DNA from: Algoriphagus sp. TR-M9
GTDB lineage: Bacteria; Bacteroidota; Bacteroidia; Cytophagales; Cyclobacteriaceae
Assembly (NCBI RefSeq): GCF_027594545.1
Contig: NZ_CP115160.1
Span: 3,654,501 to 3,718,500, forward strand
Length of the DNA: 64,000 nucleotides
Direction of reading: 5' to 3'
Positions 1 through 8,485 of the stretch are shown here, piece after piece (within the stretch, counting starts at the first letter, position 1; each line of letters begins with the position of its first letter). The notes below the pieces were generated by a model, which saw only the letters and a program-made list of their open reading frames with translations, had not been told where the DNA came from and ran no database searches. Position numbers and translations under genes: made by a program.

Positions 1-394
1 CGATGGCTACACGTGCCGGATTGTGGCCGGAAATGGTATCCAACAGGTATTTCATGCTGTGCCCCGTATCAACAATATCTTCTATAATCAGCACATTTTT
101 CCCATTGAGGTTTTCGGTCAGACCTAGAATTGATTTCACATTCCCCGTAGATTCGGTGCCGGCATAGCTGCTGATTCTAATAAAGCTAGTAACCAAAGGC
201 AAATCAATTTCCCTGCACAAATCTGCCATATATATAAAGGAGCCATTCAACACGCCCAGCACCAGCAGTTCTTCTCCTGCAAAATCGCGTGAGATTTTTT
301 CCCCAAGCTGCACATTCCTTTCCTTGATCTGATCTTGCCCGAGAAAAACATCAAACTGCTTCTCCTTTATTGTTACCGTTTTTTTTGGAATCAT
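1..394 (-). CDS. hpt: Hypoxanthine phosphoribosyltransferase, C-terminus cut by window edge
   Basis: Purine salvage enzyme that joins hypoxanthine or guanine to PRPP in the cytosol. Reading the minus strand from the ATG at 394 gives about 131 codons that run off the window start. The type I phosphoribosyltransferase PRPP loop is visible as VLIIEDIVDTGHSM, preceded by an N-terminal half (LVLGVLNGSFIYMADL) typical of HPRT. The ATG overlaps the TGA of the upstream peptidase gene as ATGA, so the two are probably cotranscribed. The missing part is the last 50 or so residues expected for the family. Other small phosphoribosyltransferases are possible, but the acidic pair EDIVDTG favours HPRT. Confidence 0.88.
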   Translation of the reverse strand, partial: MIPKKTVTIKEKQFDVFLGQDQIKERNVQLGEKISRDFAGEELLVLGVLNGSFIYMADLCREIDLPLVTSFIRISSYAGTESTGNVKSILGLTENLNGKNVLIIEDIVDTGHSMKYLLDTISGHNPARVAI

Positions 395-1299
395 AATTTA
401 TCCATTAAGTATGCGTACAATTTTACCATGGCATCTAAATCTGCCAAAGACACCTTTTCATTGGGGCTATGGACATTTTCTTCAGCAGCACCTATGAAGC
501 ACCAGTCAATGGCATAGGGAGAAAATTGCACTTCCCGCCCATCACTACCTCCACTAGCTTCTACCTCAAGTTGATAAGGAATCTGGCTTTCTTCTGCCAA
601 GGCAATGATTTTATCGACAAACTTTTTCCTCGGAATAAATTTATCACGAATTGATATCACCACGCCTTCGTGAAAAGAAACCCCTTCAGTCACCCAAGTA
701 ATATCTGAGATCAGTGCTTGTTTTATCGGAGCCTTATCTTGGATGAATTTGAGCAAAAAAGGCATACTACCCCCTCCATGTTCTTCATAGGTAGAAAAAA
801 CCACCCAGCCATCACGGATGGTTTCGCAGATTTCAATGGCAGAATAAACTCCAAGTCTATTATCCAGATAAGCTGCCTGAATAAACTCTTCATCTACCCT
901 CACATCTTGTTTAAAGGAAAGTCTGGTTCCAGGTTCTATTTTCCTAGGAAAATCATGGTAGCTATTTTCCTCATCTCCTTTAAGCCTACACGCTATTTTG
1001 CCCAGAGAATCCTCCCCTACCAGCTCTACATCCTCGGTAAGCTCTGGCCCTCCTATACTGACCAACTGGTTTTGATACCTCGCCATAAACCCAATGGTAT
1101 CCATGTGAGCAAACACTGCTGTCCTAGGATTCCCGAACTTTAAAAGAATGCAATCGTGAAAATCCTCACCATGGTAAATTTCTGGAACAACATTCCAATC
1201 ATTCTTTCGTTGGTGTATATATTGTAAAATAAATTCCGATAATGTAGATTCGTCACCAGAAACACTGGGGATATTAAGGATTTCGAACAAAAATTTCAT
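391..1299 (-). CDS. M42-type metallo-aminopeptidase
   Basis: A 302-residue cytosolic peptidase of the M42/M20 (MH clan) fold, predicted to release N-terminal amino acids from peptides. The two-zinc site can be traced: HMD at 65-67, D146 in YLDNRLG, the EE pair at 172-173 (TYEEHGGG), D199 and H277 (ENVHSPNE). It is shorter than typical M42 enzymes (about 340-360), so the lid domain may be reduced. No signal peptide. It overlaps hpt by 4 bases (ATGA) and is its upstream partner. The family is clear; substrate preference cannot be told. Confidence 0.8.
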   Translation of the reverse strand: MKFLFEILNIPSVSGDESTLSEFILQYIHQRKNDWNVVPEIYHGEDFHDCILLKFGNPRTAVFAHMDTIGFMARYQNQLVSIGGPELTEDVELVGEDSLGKIACRLKGDEENSYHDFPRKIEPGTRLSFKQDVRVDEEFIQAAYLDNRLGVYSAIEICETIRDGWVVFSTYEEHGGGSMPFLLKFIQDKAPIKQALISDITWVTEGVSFHEGVVISIRDKFIPRKKFVDKIIALAEESQIPYQLEVEASGGSDGREVQFSPYAIDWCFIGAAEENVHSPNEKVSLADLDAMVKLYAYLMDKL

Positions 1300-1393
1300 T
1301 TTGGCATAAATTATGTTAATATTTTCAGGTAAAATTTGAAAAAAGTCAGAAATTATTTTTTTCCCGAATTGGGTTTTAAATATTTCAGCTAGA

Positions 1394-1423
1394 TTTGTAG
1401 TAAATTAAAAGTTTATAAATTTG
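1394..1423 (+). promoter_or_regulatory. Candidate Bacteroidota sigma-A promoter of ompA-like gene 1
   Basis: TTTG at 1394-1397 and TAAATTTG at 1416-1423, separated by 18 bases, match the Bacteroidota pattern TTTG-N(17-21)-TAnnTTTG. The start codon lies 47 bases further on, leaving a short A/T-rich leader, as expected for a highly expressed outer-membrane protein. Confidence 0.55.
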
Positions 1424-1469
1424 TATTCACATCAATCAACACTTAAAATTTGAACAAAAATTTTTTGTT

Positions 1470-2753
1470 ATGAAAAAACTAATACTATCAACAATTATGG
1501 CAGGCGCTCTGGCAATCGGAGCAAATGCCCAGGACTATGACAAATTTTCCCTAGAAGTAGGCGGAGGTTTTAACAAACCAATGGCTCCTTTAACACCGGG
1601 ATACCTGTCTCCAACCTTAAATCTTGGCCACGTAGAATTTGGCGCGAGATACATGTTCAACGAGAAGTTCGGATTAAAACTCGATTATGGATTCGGTAGC
1701 TTCAAAGAAGCTGGAGCAGATGATGCTGCTACTGGCACCTTTGACACCAAATACTACAGATTGGATCTTCAGATGGTTTCTAACCTAGGAAGAATCATGC
1801 ATTTCGAATCATTCTCTAGATCTCTAGGTCTATTGGGTCACTTCGGTGCAGGTATAGGAAATGTAAATCCTGAAGAAAATCTTTATAATGACTTCACTGA
1901 CGATGTGTATAACTTTATCGTAGGTGTTACTCCTCAATTGAAGATTGGTAAAAGTGTGGCCATTTTTGGTGACATCAGTGCGATCATCAACGGACGTCAG
2001 ACGGTAGCGTTCGACGGAGCATCAGTTATCAGACCAGAAGACCAAGGTTTCTATGGCGCTAATGGTACTTGGTGGACGGGTACTGTTGGACTTCAGTTTT
2101 ACCTAGGTAAAAATGAAGAGCATGCAGATTGGTATGTAGCTGCTGACAAATATGCTACGAAAGAAGAGCTTGCTACTCAAATCAACGGCATCAAAGACAT
2201 GCTGAAAGATTCTGACGGTGATGGTGTACCTGATTACCTGGACAAAGAGCCTAATACTCCTGCTGGAGCTAGAGTAGATTCTGCAGGTATGACTATGGAT
2301 TCTGACGGTGACGGCACCCCTGATCACATGGACAAGTGTCCTTTCATGCCAGGTCCAGCTTCTACTGACGGATGTCCTGTGGAAGAAGTAAAAGAGCAAC
2401 TTGATTTCTTCAAGAAAGCAATCAACGATGGCTATGTAAATGTTTACTATGCGTTCGATAGCGCTAAGCCGCTTGGATATTCTGCTAGCGCTGCAAACTA
2501 TGTTTCTAACTTCTTGAAAAAGAATCCTGGCGTAAGCGTAGAGGTTAAAGGTTATGCTGACGAACTAGGTCCAGAAGATTATAACATGAAACTTTCTGAA
2601 AGAAGAGCTAAAGCAGTTTATGACTTGCTAGTAGCTTCAGGTGTGGATGCATCTAGACTTTCTTACAAAGGTTACGGCGAAGACACTAGCGTAGACAAGT
2701 CTTCTGCTGATGCGAGACAAATGGCTAGAAGAGCGAGCTTCGAAGTGAAATAA
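1470..2753 (+). CDS. OmpA-family outer membrane protein with TSP3 calcium repeats (copy 1)
   Basis: 427 residues. A Sec signal peptide ends at about residue 20 (GANAQ). Residues 21-215 are an outer-membrane beta-barrel-like region rich in aromatic and Gly residues. Residues 245-295 hold thrombospondin type-3 motifs (DSDGDGVPDYLDK, DSDGDGTPDHMDK) that bind calcium and usually form a stiff linker. Residues 318-427 form the peptidoglycan-binding OmpA domain (YYAFDSA, KGYADELGPEDYN, LSERRAKAVYDLL). Expected role: an abundant barrel anchored to the cell wall. The next gene is a paralogue with a nearly identical 3' half. A promoter and a strong terminator flank it. Confidence 0.88.
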   Translation: MKKLILSTIMAGALAIGANAQDYDKFSLEVGGGFNKPMAPLTPGYLSPTLNLGHVEFGARYMFNEKFGLKLDYGFGSFKEAGADDAATGTFDTKYYRLDLQMVSNLGRIMHFESFSRSLGLLGHFGAGIGNVNPEENLYNDFTDDVYNFIVGVTPQLKIGKSVAIFGDISAIINGRQTVAFDGASVIRPEDQGFYGANGTWWTGTVGLQFYLGKNEEHADWYVAADKYATKEELATQINGIKDMLKDSDGDGVPDYLDKEPNTPAGARVDSAGMTMDSDGDGTPDHMDKCPFMPGPASTDGCPVEEVKEQLDFFKKAINDGYVNVYYAFDSAKPLGYSASAANYVSNFLKKNPGVSVEVKGYADELGPEDYNMKLSERRAKAVYDLLVASGVDASRLSYKGYGEDTSVDKSSADARQMARRASFEVK

Positions 2754-2775
2754 TCATCACTCATAATAGATTTGA

Positions 2776-2803
2776 AAAGCCCGGAAATCCGGGCTTTTTT
2801 TTT
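2776..2803 (+). terminator. Rho-independent terminator after OmpA copy 1
   Basis: Nine-base stem AAAGCCCGG / CCGGGCTTT with loop AAAT, followed by a run of T. It separates the two OmpA genes transcriptionally. Confidence 0.85.
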
Positions 2804-2874
2804 GTTTCTACCGCATAGTGATTGTGCATGGATTTTGCATACTTTTGCCGCATTACCCTATATCCATATCCACA

Positions 2875-4167
2875 ATGAAAAAGTATTTGCTTTGCCTAGC
2901 TATAGCTGGGCTTACTCAAATCGGTTATGCTCAAACTGACTATAATCGATGGTCTCTGGAAACAAACGCTGGCTTTAACAAGCCCATGGCTCCACTCACC
3001 CCAGGTTATTTATCCCCTACTTTAAATATTGGTCACCTTGATTTCGGTGTGAGGTATATGTTCAATGAACACTTCGGCATAAAAGCAGACGGGGGATTTG
3101 GATCCTTTTCTGAGGCGAAGGATGAAAGCCCAGAATTTACCACAAATTATTTTCGTGCAAACCTACAGGGAGTAGCAAACCTGGGTAGAATCATGAACTT
3201 CCAATCATTCACCAGAACCATTGGGTTTTTAGGACATGCGGGAGTAGGGGGAGGAAGACTCAGTTTCGAACAAACCATCCTCAACACCCAGCCAGATTAC
3301 ATGTATAACTTTATAGTTGGTTTTACCGGTCAAGCGAAACTCGGAAAAAGAGTAGCCTTGACTGGCGATATCTCAATGATTCATAATGGACGTCAAACCT
3401 ATACCTTTGATGGAAATCAATATAATGCTGAGGTACAACCAATAGACCCTATGTCAAACCCATACGTGCATGCTCCAGGCACCTGGTGGACAGGGACTTT
3501 AGGTTTGAATTTCTACTTGGGTAAGCACGAAGCGCATGCAGACTGGTATGTAGCTGCTGACAAATATGCTACGAAAGAAGAGCTAGCTACTCAAATCAAC
3601 GGCATCAAAGACATGCTGAAAGATTCTGACGGTGATGGTGTACCTGATTACCTGGACAAAGAGCCTAATACTCCTGCTGGAGCTAGAGTAGACTCTGCAG
3701 GTATGACTATGGATTCTGACGGTGACGGCACCCCTGATCACATGGACAAATGTCCTTTCATGCCAGGTCCAGCTTCTACTGACGGATGTCATGTGGAAGA
3801 AGTAAAAGAGCAACTTGATTTCTTCAAGAAAGCAATCAAAGATGGCTATGTAAATGTTTACTATGCGTTCGATAGCGCTAAGCCGCTTGGATATTCTGCT
3901 AGCGCTGCAAACTATGTTTCTAACTTCTTGAAAAAGAATCCTGGCGTAAGCGTAGAGGTTAAAGGTTATGCTGACGAACTAGGTCCAGAAGATTATAACA
4001 TGAAACTTTCTGAAAGAAGAGCTAAAGCAGTCTATGACTTGCTAGTAGCCTCAGGTGTGGATGCCTCTAGACTTTCTTACAAAGGTTACGGCGAAGACAC
4101 TAGCGTAGACAAGTCTTCTGCTGATGCGAGACAAATGGCTAGAAGAGCGAGCTTCGAGATAAAGTAA
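2875..4167 (+). CDS. OmpA-family outer membrane protein with TSP3 calcium repeats (copy 2)
   Basis: 430 residues from the ATG at 2875, chosen because it opens a proper signal peptide (MKKYLLCLAIAGLTQIGYAQ); an upstream ATT-initiated extension has no such feature. Layout matches copy 1: barrel (about 21-218), two TSP3 motifs, OmpA peptidoglycan-binding domain. The barrel half is only moderately similar to copy 1, but the last ~210 codons are almost identical at the DNA level, including silent sites. Substitutions include Pro to His just after the TSP3 block and Asn to Lys in the linker. This points to recent duplication with conversion, or selection for an identical periplasmic module under two different surface barrels. 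Confidence 0.87.
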   Translation: MKKYLLCLAIAGLTQIGYAQTDYNRWSLETNAGFNKPMAPLTPGYLSPTLNIGHLDFGVRYMFNEHFGIKADGGFGSFSEAKDESPEFTTNYFRANLQGVANLGRIMNFQSFTRTIGFLGHAGVGGGRLSFEQTILNTQPDYMYNFIVGFTGQAKLGKRVALTGDISMIHNGRQTYTFDGNQYNAEVQPIDPMSNPYVHAPGTWWTGTLGLNFYLGKHEAHADWYVAADKYATKEELATQINGIKDMLKDSDGDGVPDYLDKEPNTPAGARVDSAGMTMDSDGDGTPDHMDKCPFMPGPASTDGCHVEEVKEQLDFFKKAIKDGYVNVYYAFDSAKPLGYSASAANYVSNFLKKNPGVSVEVKGYADELGPEDYNMKLSERRAKAVYDLLVASGVDASRLSYKGYGEDTSVDKSSADARQMARRASFEIK

Positions 4168-4189
4168 CTAAGAGAAGTCGGTTTAAGAA

Positions 4190-4220
4190 AAAACTCGGTT
4201 CATAGAGAGCCGAGTTTTTA
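4190..4220 (+). terminator. Rho-independent terminator after OmpA copy 2
   Basis: AAACTCGG and CCGAGTTT form an 8-base stem around a loop of about ten bases, followed by T-rich sequence just before upp. Confidence 0.75.
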
Positions 4221-4235
4221 TTTTATCTTCGCATC

Positions 4236-4880
4236 ATGTTTGTACTGTCTGACACCCCATCACTTGCACATCAGTTCTTACTTGAGTTAAGAGATATTCA
4301 TATCCAAAAGGATAGCATGCGGTTTCGAAGAAATTTGGAGCGCTTGGGGGAAATTTTGGCTTATGAAATATCTAAATCCCTAAATTTCAACTCCTTACCC
4401 ATCGAAACACCCATACAAGCATCCACGGTACTTCAGCCAAGTGAACAACCGGTGATAATCTCGGTTATGCGGGCTGCTCTTCCATTTTACCATGGATTCT
4501 TAAACTACTTCGATAGAGCTGACAGTGGATTTATAGGCGCATTCCGAGATGAAAGTAAGGAAGGTGAAATAGCGATAGAACTAGGTTACCACGCCAGCCC
4601 TAGCATTGAGGAAAGAACCGTCATACTGGCCGATCCTATGCTGGCTACCGGTAAATCAATCGTAGAAACGGTCAACACCCTATTGGCACATGGAAAACCG
4701 AAACACCTTCATATCGCGTCAGTAATTGCTGCTCCAGAAGGTATTCAGTACCTCAAAGAAAACCTAAACTGCTCTTTTTCACTATGGCTGGGAGCTATAG
4801 ATGAAAAGCTTAATCATCAATCCTACATAGTACCTGGCCTGGGTGACGCCGGAGACTTAGCCTTCGGACCTAAACTTTAA
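4236..4880 (+). CDS. upp: Uracil phosphoribosyltransferase
   Basis: 214 residues, full length for the family. It converts uracil and PRPP to UMP in pyrimidine salvage. The PRPP-binding loop ILADPMLATGKS lies at 130-141 and the C-terminal uracil-binding segment PGLGDAGDLAFG is intact. The N-terminal RDIHIQKDSMRFRRNLERLGEILAYE region is typical of bacterial Upp. Seven bases separate it from the exchanger gene that follows, so they may be cotranscribed. Confidence 0.94.
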   Translation: MFVLSDTPSLAHQFLLELRDIHIQKDSMRFRRNLERLGEILAYEISKSLNFNSLPIETPIQASTVLQPSEQPVIISVMRAALPFYHGFLNYFDRADSGFIGAFRDESKEGEIAIELGYHASPSIEERTVILADPMLATGKSIVETVNTLLAHGKPKHLHIASVIAAPEGIQYLKENLNCSFSLWLGAIDEKLNHQSYIVPGLGDAGDLAFGPKL

Positions 4881-4887
4881 CCACTAT

Positions 4888-5826
4888 ATGCTTCCTTACC
4901 TTCTGTTAATACTCGGATTTGTCATACTTCTTTATGGAGGTAAAATTCTGGTCGATGGAGCTTCTGCTATGGCTGTTAAGCTAGGTATGAGTGCTGGGCT
5001 GATTGGAATGACAGTGGTGGCTTTTGGCACCTCAGCACCTGAACTGCTAGTCAGTGTAAATGCAGCCCTAAAAGGAAACAGTGATATTTCCATTGGCAAT
5101 GTCATCGGCTCGAATATCGCAAACATCGCCCTCGTACTAGGTATAAGCGGGATATTCTATCCTATTTTGATCAAAAAGATACATATACGTTTTGATTACG
5201 TAGTTACGCTTCTAGTATCTATCCTTTTCTATGGCTTAAGTTTCAATGGGATAATTTCGTTCTGGGAAGGAATTCTACTATTCTCCATATTCATAGGCTT
5301 CAATTACTATCTTTTCAAAAGCCCTAATGCAGAACTTACCGACAATACTGAAGTAGAAGAAGAAATCGAACAGGTAAAAAACTATTCCTGGTTTGCAGCC
5401 ATTGGATTATTTATTGGTGGTGTAGTTGGTTTATATGCCGGGTCTGAGCTTTTGGTGAACAATGCAGTGAAAATTTCCCGAGAGTTTGGAGTATCTGAGC
5501 GGATCATAGGAGTAACCGTTATTGCGATTGGCACTAGTCTTCCCGAACTGATTACTTCCATCATGGCAGCGCTGGCCAAAAGAACTGATTTAGCACTAGG
5601 TAATATACTAGGTAGCAACATCATGAATATCCTTTCCATCATTGGAATTACTGCTATCATTAAGCCCATTGGGGTTTCTCAAGCATTCATTGATTCTGAT
5701 TTTCTCTGGATGCTAGGAATTACGGTTCTACTATTCCTGCTCATGCGAACCAAAATGCGTGTTTCCAAAGTAGAAGGCTCCATACTTTTACTTAGCTACT
5801 TTGCATATATGTATTTCTTGCTTTGA
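4888..5826 (+). CDS. Calcium/sodium antiporter (CaCA family, YrbG-like)
   Basis: 312-residue inner-membrane exchanger with about ten hydrophobic segments. Both inverted alpha repeats are present: GTSAPEL at 47-53 running to GSNIANI (about 80), and GTSLPEL at 215-221 running to GSNIMNI (about 248). These carry the ion-coordinating Glu and Asn residues. The loop between the halves (about 145-165) is acidic and cytosolic. It should exchange Na+ or H+ for Ca2+ across the inner membrane. The TGA overlaps the next ATG by one base (TGATG), implying translational coupling. Confidence 0.9.
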   Translation: MLPYLLLILGFVILLYGGKILVDGASAMAVKLGMSAGLIGMTVVAFGTSAPELLVSVNAALKGNSDISIGNVIGSNIANIALVLGISGIFYPILIKKIHIRFDYVVTLLVSILFYGLSFNGIISFWEGILLFSIFIGFNYYLFKSPNAELTDNTEVEEEIEQVKNYSWFAAIGLFIGGVVGLYAGSELLVNNAVKISREFGVSERIIGVTVIAIGTSLPELITSIMAALAKRTDLALGNILGSNIMNILSIIGITAIIKPIGVSQAFIDSDFLWMLGITVLLFLLMRTKMRVSKVEGSILLLSYFAYMYFLL

Positions 5827-6284
5827 TGGATGCACTACTCACTATGCTTGGAATTTACTTCCTGTGCTGGTTCAAATTCATCGCTGGACCTGTATTAGGA
5901 TCTGCTGCTGGATATACAGTAGTCGAGAGCGCATTGGTCACCATTGCCGGTACGATGAGTAGTGTCATGATTTTTACCTTAATCGGAACCCAAATAAGAG
6001 CTTTTATTCAGAGAAACTTCAGACCAAAGTCCAAACCCATTTTCACCAAAAAGAACCGCAACATAGTCCATCTCTGGAAAAAATATGGAGAAATGGGGAT
6101 TGCATTGTTCACTCCCCTGTTTTTAACGCCTATAGGTGGTACTTTGATTATGGTTTCCTTTGGAGTAAAAAAAAGAAGAATCTATACGCATATGCTTTGG
6201 AGTTCATGCCTTTGGGCCTTCATTCTCAGCTCAAGCATAGATCAGCTAATGCACATTTCTTTCATTAAAGGATTATTCATCTAA
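5826..6284 (+). CDS. Small integral membrane protein, unknown function
   Basis: 152 residues from the ATG at 5826; this start overlaps the antiporter stop by one base, while the TTG three bases earlier is less likely. About four transmembrane segments with a basic loop (FRPKSKPIFTKKNRN) in the middle. The segment FTPLFLTPIGGTLIMVSFGVKK recalls small multidrug-export/DedA-like proteins, but this is weak. Coupling to the exchanger suggests a membrane-transport role. Its 3' end overlaps the convergent sdaA gene by 12 bases. Confidence 0.7.
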   Translation: MDALLTMLGIYFLCWFKFIAGPVLGSAAGYTVVESALVTIAGTMSSVMIFTLIGTQIRAFIQRNFRPKSKPIFTKKNRNIVHLWKKYGEMGIALFTPLFLTPIGGTLIMVSFGVKKRRIYTHMLWSSCLWAFILSSSIDQLMHISFIKGLFI

Positions 6285-7181
6285 TTCCTCATCTGGAAGG
6301 ATCTCTATATCTTTGATCAAAACTTTTTCGGCTATTCCCTGGCCAGTCAAGGTAGCCGCCAGACCTCCCATCGCTGTCTCTTTATACCGGCTCTCCATAG
6401 AACTGCCTATCTCACCCATTGCTTCCACGCATTCATCCACGGGAATTACTGCGTTTACATTAGCCAGGGCAATCTGCGAGGAACTAAAGGCAATAGCTGC
6501 GGCACTGGCATTTCTCACCACGCAGGGTACCTCTACCAGCCCTGCCACTGGGTCACAGACCAAACCAAGCATGCATTGAATGGTAACAGCGACGGCATTG
6601 AAAACCTGATCTGTATCACCACCAAGGCAATGCACTATCGCTCCCGCCGCCATGGCTGCAGCTGAGCCAGTTTCGGCTTGACAGCCCCCCACTGCACCGG
6701 CCAAGCTTGCTTTTTCTTCTATAATCAAAGCAATTCCCGCCCCAACTAAGAGTCCCTCCACAATCTGCTCATCATTGAGTCCATGAATATCCTGAAGTGT
6801 CACCAGAACCCCAGGCAAAATTCCGCTGGCCCCTGCTGTAGGCGCTGCCACCACTCTTCCCATACAGCTGTTGACTTCCTTGGCGGCGAGTGCTCTGGAA
6901 ATCAATTGCTGAAATTCCGGTGACAATACTGCCAAAGGATGATTGTAAACCTTCTTTGCACCGTTATTTATCATGCCTGATCGGGAAGTCATATCTTCTT
7001 CCAGACCTGTCTTCACCGCATCTTTCATCACAACAAAAGCCTGTAGAATCCCAGTCTTTATTTGATCAGCATCTCCGCTTTTCTGATCAATTTCGTATTC
7101 AATCACGGATTCGGGCAAGGTGATTTTATGCTCTTCGCAATATGACTTCCATCCCGTAAAGGATTCAAAAAGGTAACTCAT
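6273..7181 (-). CDS. sdaA: L-serine ammonia-lyase, iron-sulfur-dependent, alpha subunit
   Basis: 302 residues, the catalytic (SDH alpha) domain only. It deaminates L-serine to pyruvate with a 4Fe-4S cluster. The likely cluster ligands C167 (GGCQAE), C209 (LVCDPVAG) and C220 (EVPCVVRN) show spacing very close to that of the fused E. coli SdaA. Gly-rich substrate loops (APTAGASGILPG) are present. The beta/ACT chain that two-subunit enzymes need is not next to it and not seen in this window. It runs convergently with the membrane-protein gene. Confidence 0.9.
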   Translation of the reverse strand: MSYLFESFTGWKSYCEEHKITLPESVIEYEIDQKSGDADQIKTGILQAFVVMKDAVKTGLEEDMTSRSGMINNGAKKVYNHPLAVLSPEFQQLISRALAAKEVNSCMGRVVAAPTAGASGILPGVLVTLQDIHGLNDEQIVEGLLVGAGIALIIEEKASLAGAVGGCQAETGSAAAMAAGAIVHCLGGDTDQVFNAVAVTIQCMLGLVCDPVAGLVEVPCVVRNASAAAIAFSSSQIALANVNAVIPVDECVEAMGEIGSSMESRYKETAMGGLAATLTGQGIAEKVLIKDIEILPDEELDE

Positions 7182-7220
7182 TGTATTTGGGGTTATATTC
7201 TAAAATTCGGTCAGCTTTCC

Positions 7221-7625
7221 TTAGAAATTGAAATTCAAAGTTTGCTTGACAGAAGAGTCAAGACTCAGTGCCACTGGGCAAGTCTTTGCTGCATTTTTTA
7301 GTTTCTGAAGTGCAGCAGCATCTTCAACCGGGTTTTCCCAATGGAAATCCACCACAATTTCGGCAATTTTACGCGGATTAGACTGCATTACTTTCGTCAC
7401 CTCCCAGCTCAACCCTTCCAGAGACATGCCATCCCGATCTGCCACAATCCCCATTATAGTCACCATACAACTTCCTAAAGCACTCGCCACGAGATCGGTG
7501 GGCGAAAATGCCTCGCCTTTGCCATTGTTATCGACAGGGGCATCAGAGATAATTTTGACACCGGATTGAAGGTGCTCGGATTCGGTTCTTAAATTCCCTA
7601 AATATGAACTTTTTATAGTGGGCAT
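7221..7625 (-). CDS. OsmC family peroxiredoxin-like protein
   Basis: 134 residues. OsmC/Ohr proteins reduce organic or fatty-acid hydroperoxides with a Cys pair; here C53 (LGSCMVTI) and C116 (KTCPVALSL) are at the expected places, along with the FSPTDLVASALGSC signature. Cytosolic, full length. It lies 39 bases upstream of sdaA on the same strand and could share its transcript. The closer match is the YhfA/OsmC general subgroup rather than Ohr. Confidence 0.9.
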   Translation of the reverse strand: MPTIKSSYLGNLRTESEHLQSGVKIISDAPVDNNGKGEAFSPTDLVASALGSCMVTIMGIVADRDGMSLEGLSWEVTKVMQSNPRKIAEIVVDFHWENPVEDAAALQKLKNAAKTCPVALSLDSSVKQTLNFNF

Positions 7626-7696
7626 AAACTCTTATTTTTAAAATCAGTTAAAACTATTAACACCCAAAAATAGGGCTATATTTTCGACCAATTCGA

Positions 7697-8431
7697 ATGA
7701 AAAAGCTGAAATTCATTTTATCCTCAATATTCCTTCTGCTCGGTATTTCTCAAGTAAGTCTGGCACAGCGTGAAGACGCAGGCAATTATGACTACGACAA
7801 AGAATACATGTTTGGGATCAATAAAAACACCAACGGCGGACTAATCGGCGGTTTTGTATTCAAAGCTGGAACACGCCTTGACGATACACAATTCAGTTTT
7901 TGGGCAGTAGAATTTTCCAATGTCAAAAACCCAAAGGAAGTCCGCTATAACACGGTACTTGGCAACAGTTATATTTTTGGTAAATCAAATTACCTCTATT
8001 CGATCAGGCCTCAATACGGGCGCGAGATAATCCTGTTCAAGAAAGCGCCTAACCAAGGGGTTCAGGTTTCTGCCTTAGCTGCAATTGGCCCATCCTTTGG
8101 CTTGATCGCTCCTTACTATATAGAGTACGCGCTAAACCGTGTAGAAACCGTAAGGGAACAATATGATCCGGAAGTGCACCAAAGCCGATTTAATATTTTG
8201 GGAACTGGACGGCTTTTTGAAGGATTAGGAGAATCAGAATTTGCTTTTGGAGGCAATCTAAAAGCAGCCATATCTTTTGAATTTGGAGTTTTTCGCTCAA
8301 ATGCCACCGGTTTGGAACTTGGATACATGCTCGAAGGTTTTACCAAAGAAATCCCACTGATCCCTACCACCGAAAACAGGCAGCTATTCCAATCGGCATA
8401 CTTCACCTTTTTCTATGGGTTCAGACAGTAA
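7697..8431 (+). CDS. Secreted outer-membrane barrel-like protein, unknown function
   Basis: 244 residues with a signal peptide ending near residue 23 (VSLAQ). The mature part alternates polar and aromatic residues and ends in a beta strand with aromatic residues (FQSAYFTFFYGF), as expected for an outer-membrane beta barrel. No enzymatic motif seen. It lies just upstream of lipA, which has its own promoter. Function not recognised. Confidence 0.75.
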   Translation: MKKLKFILSSIFLLLGISQVSLAQREDAGNYDYDKEYMFGINKNTNGGLIGGFVFKAGTRLDDTQFSFWAVEFSNVKNPKEVRYNTVLGNSYIFGKSNYLYSIRPQYGREIILFKKAPNQGVQVSALAAIGPSFGLIAPYYIEYALNRVETVREQYDPEVHQSRFNILGTGRLFEGLGESEFAFGGNLKAAISFEFGVFRSNATGLELGYMLEGFTKEIPLIPTTENRQLFQSAYFTFFYGFRQ

Positions 8432-8437
8432 TCCAGC

Positions 8438-8468
8438 TTTGGTTTTGAACCGGGCTGACTTACCTTTG
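8438..8468 (+). promoter_or_regulatory. Candidate promoter of lipA
   Basis: TTTG at 8438-8441 and TACCTTTG at 8461-8468 with a 19-base spacer match the Bacteroidota consensus at every fixed position. The ATG of lipA begins 17 bases after the -7 box, so the leader would be only about 10 bases. Confidence 0.55.
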
Positions 8469-8485
8469 CATCAAATCAGAAATCA

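Noticed and set aside
718..1143. 141-codon plus-strand frame antisense to the M42 peptidase
   Set aside because: The opposite strand encodes an intact metallopeptidase with all metal ligands; this is a shadow frame.
2103..2399. 98-codon minus-strand frame inside OmpA copy 1 (also in copy 2)
   Set aside because: It is the antisense of the TSP3 repeats; its conservation follows from the near-identity of the two sense genes.
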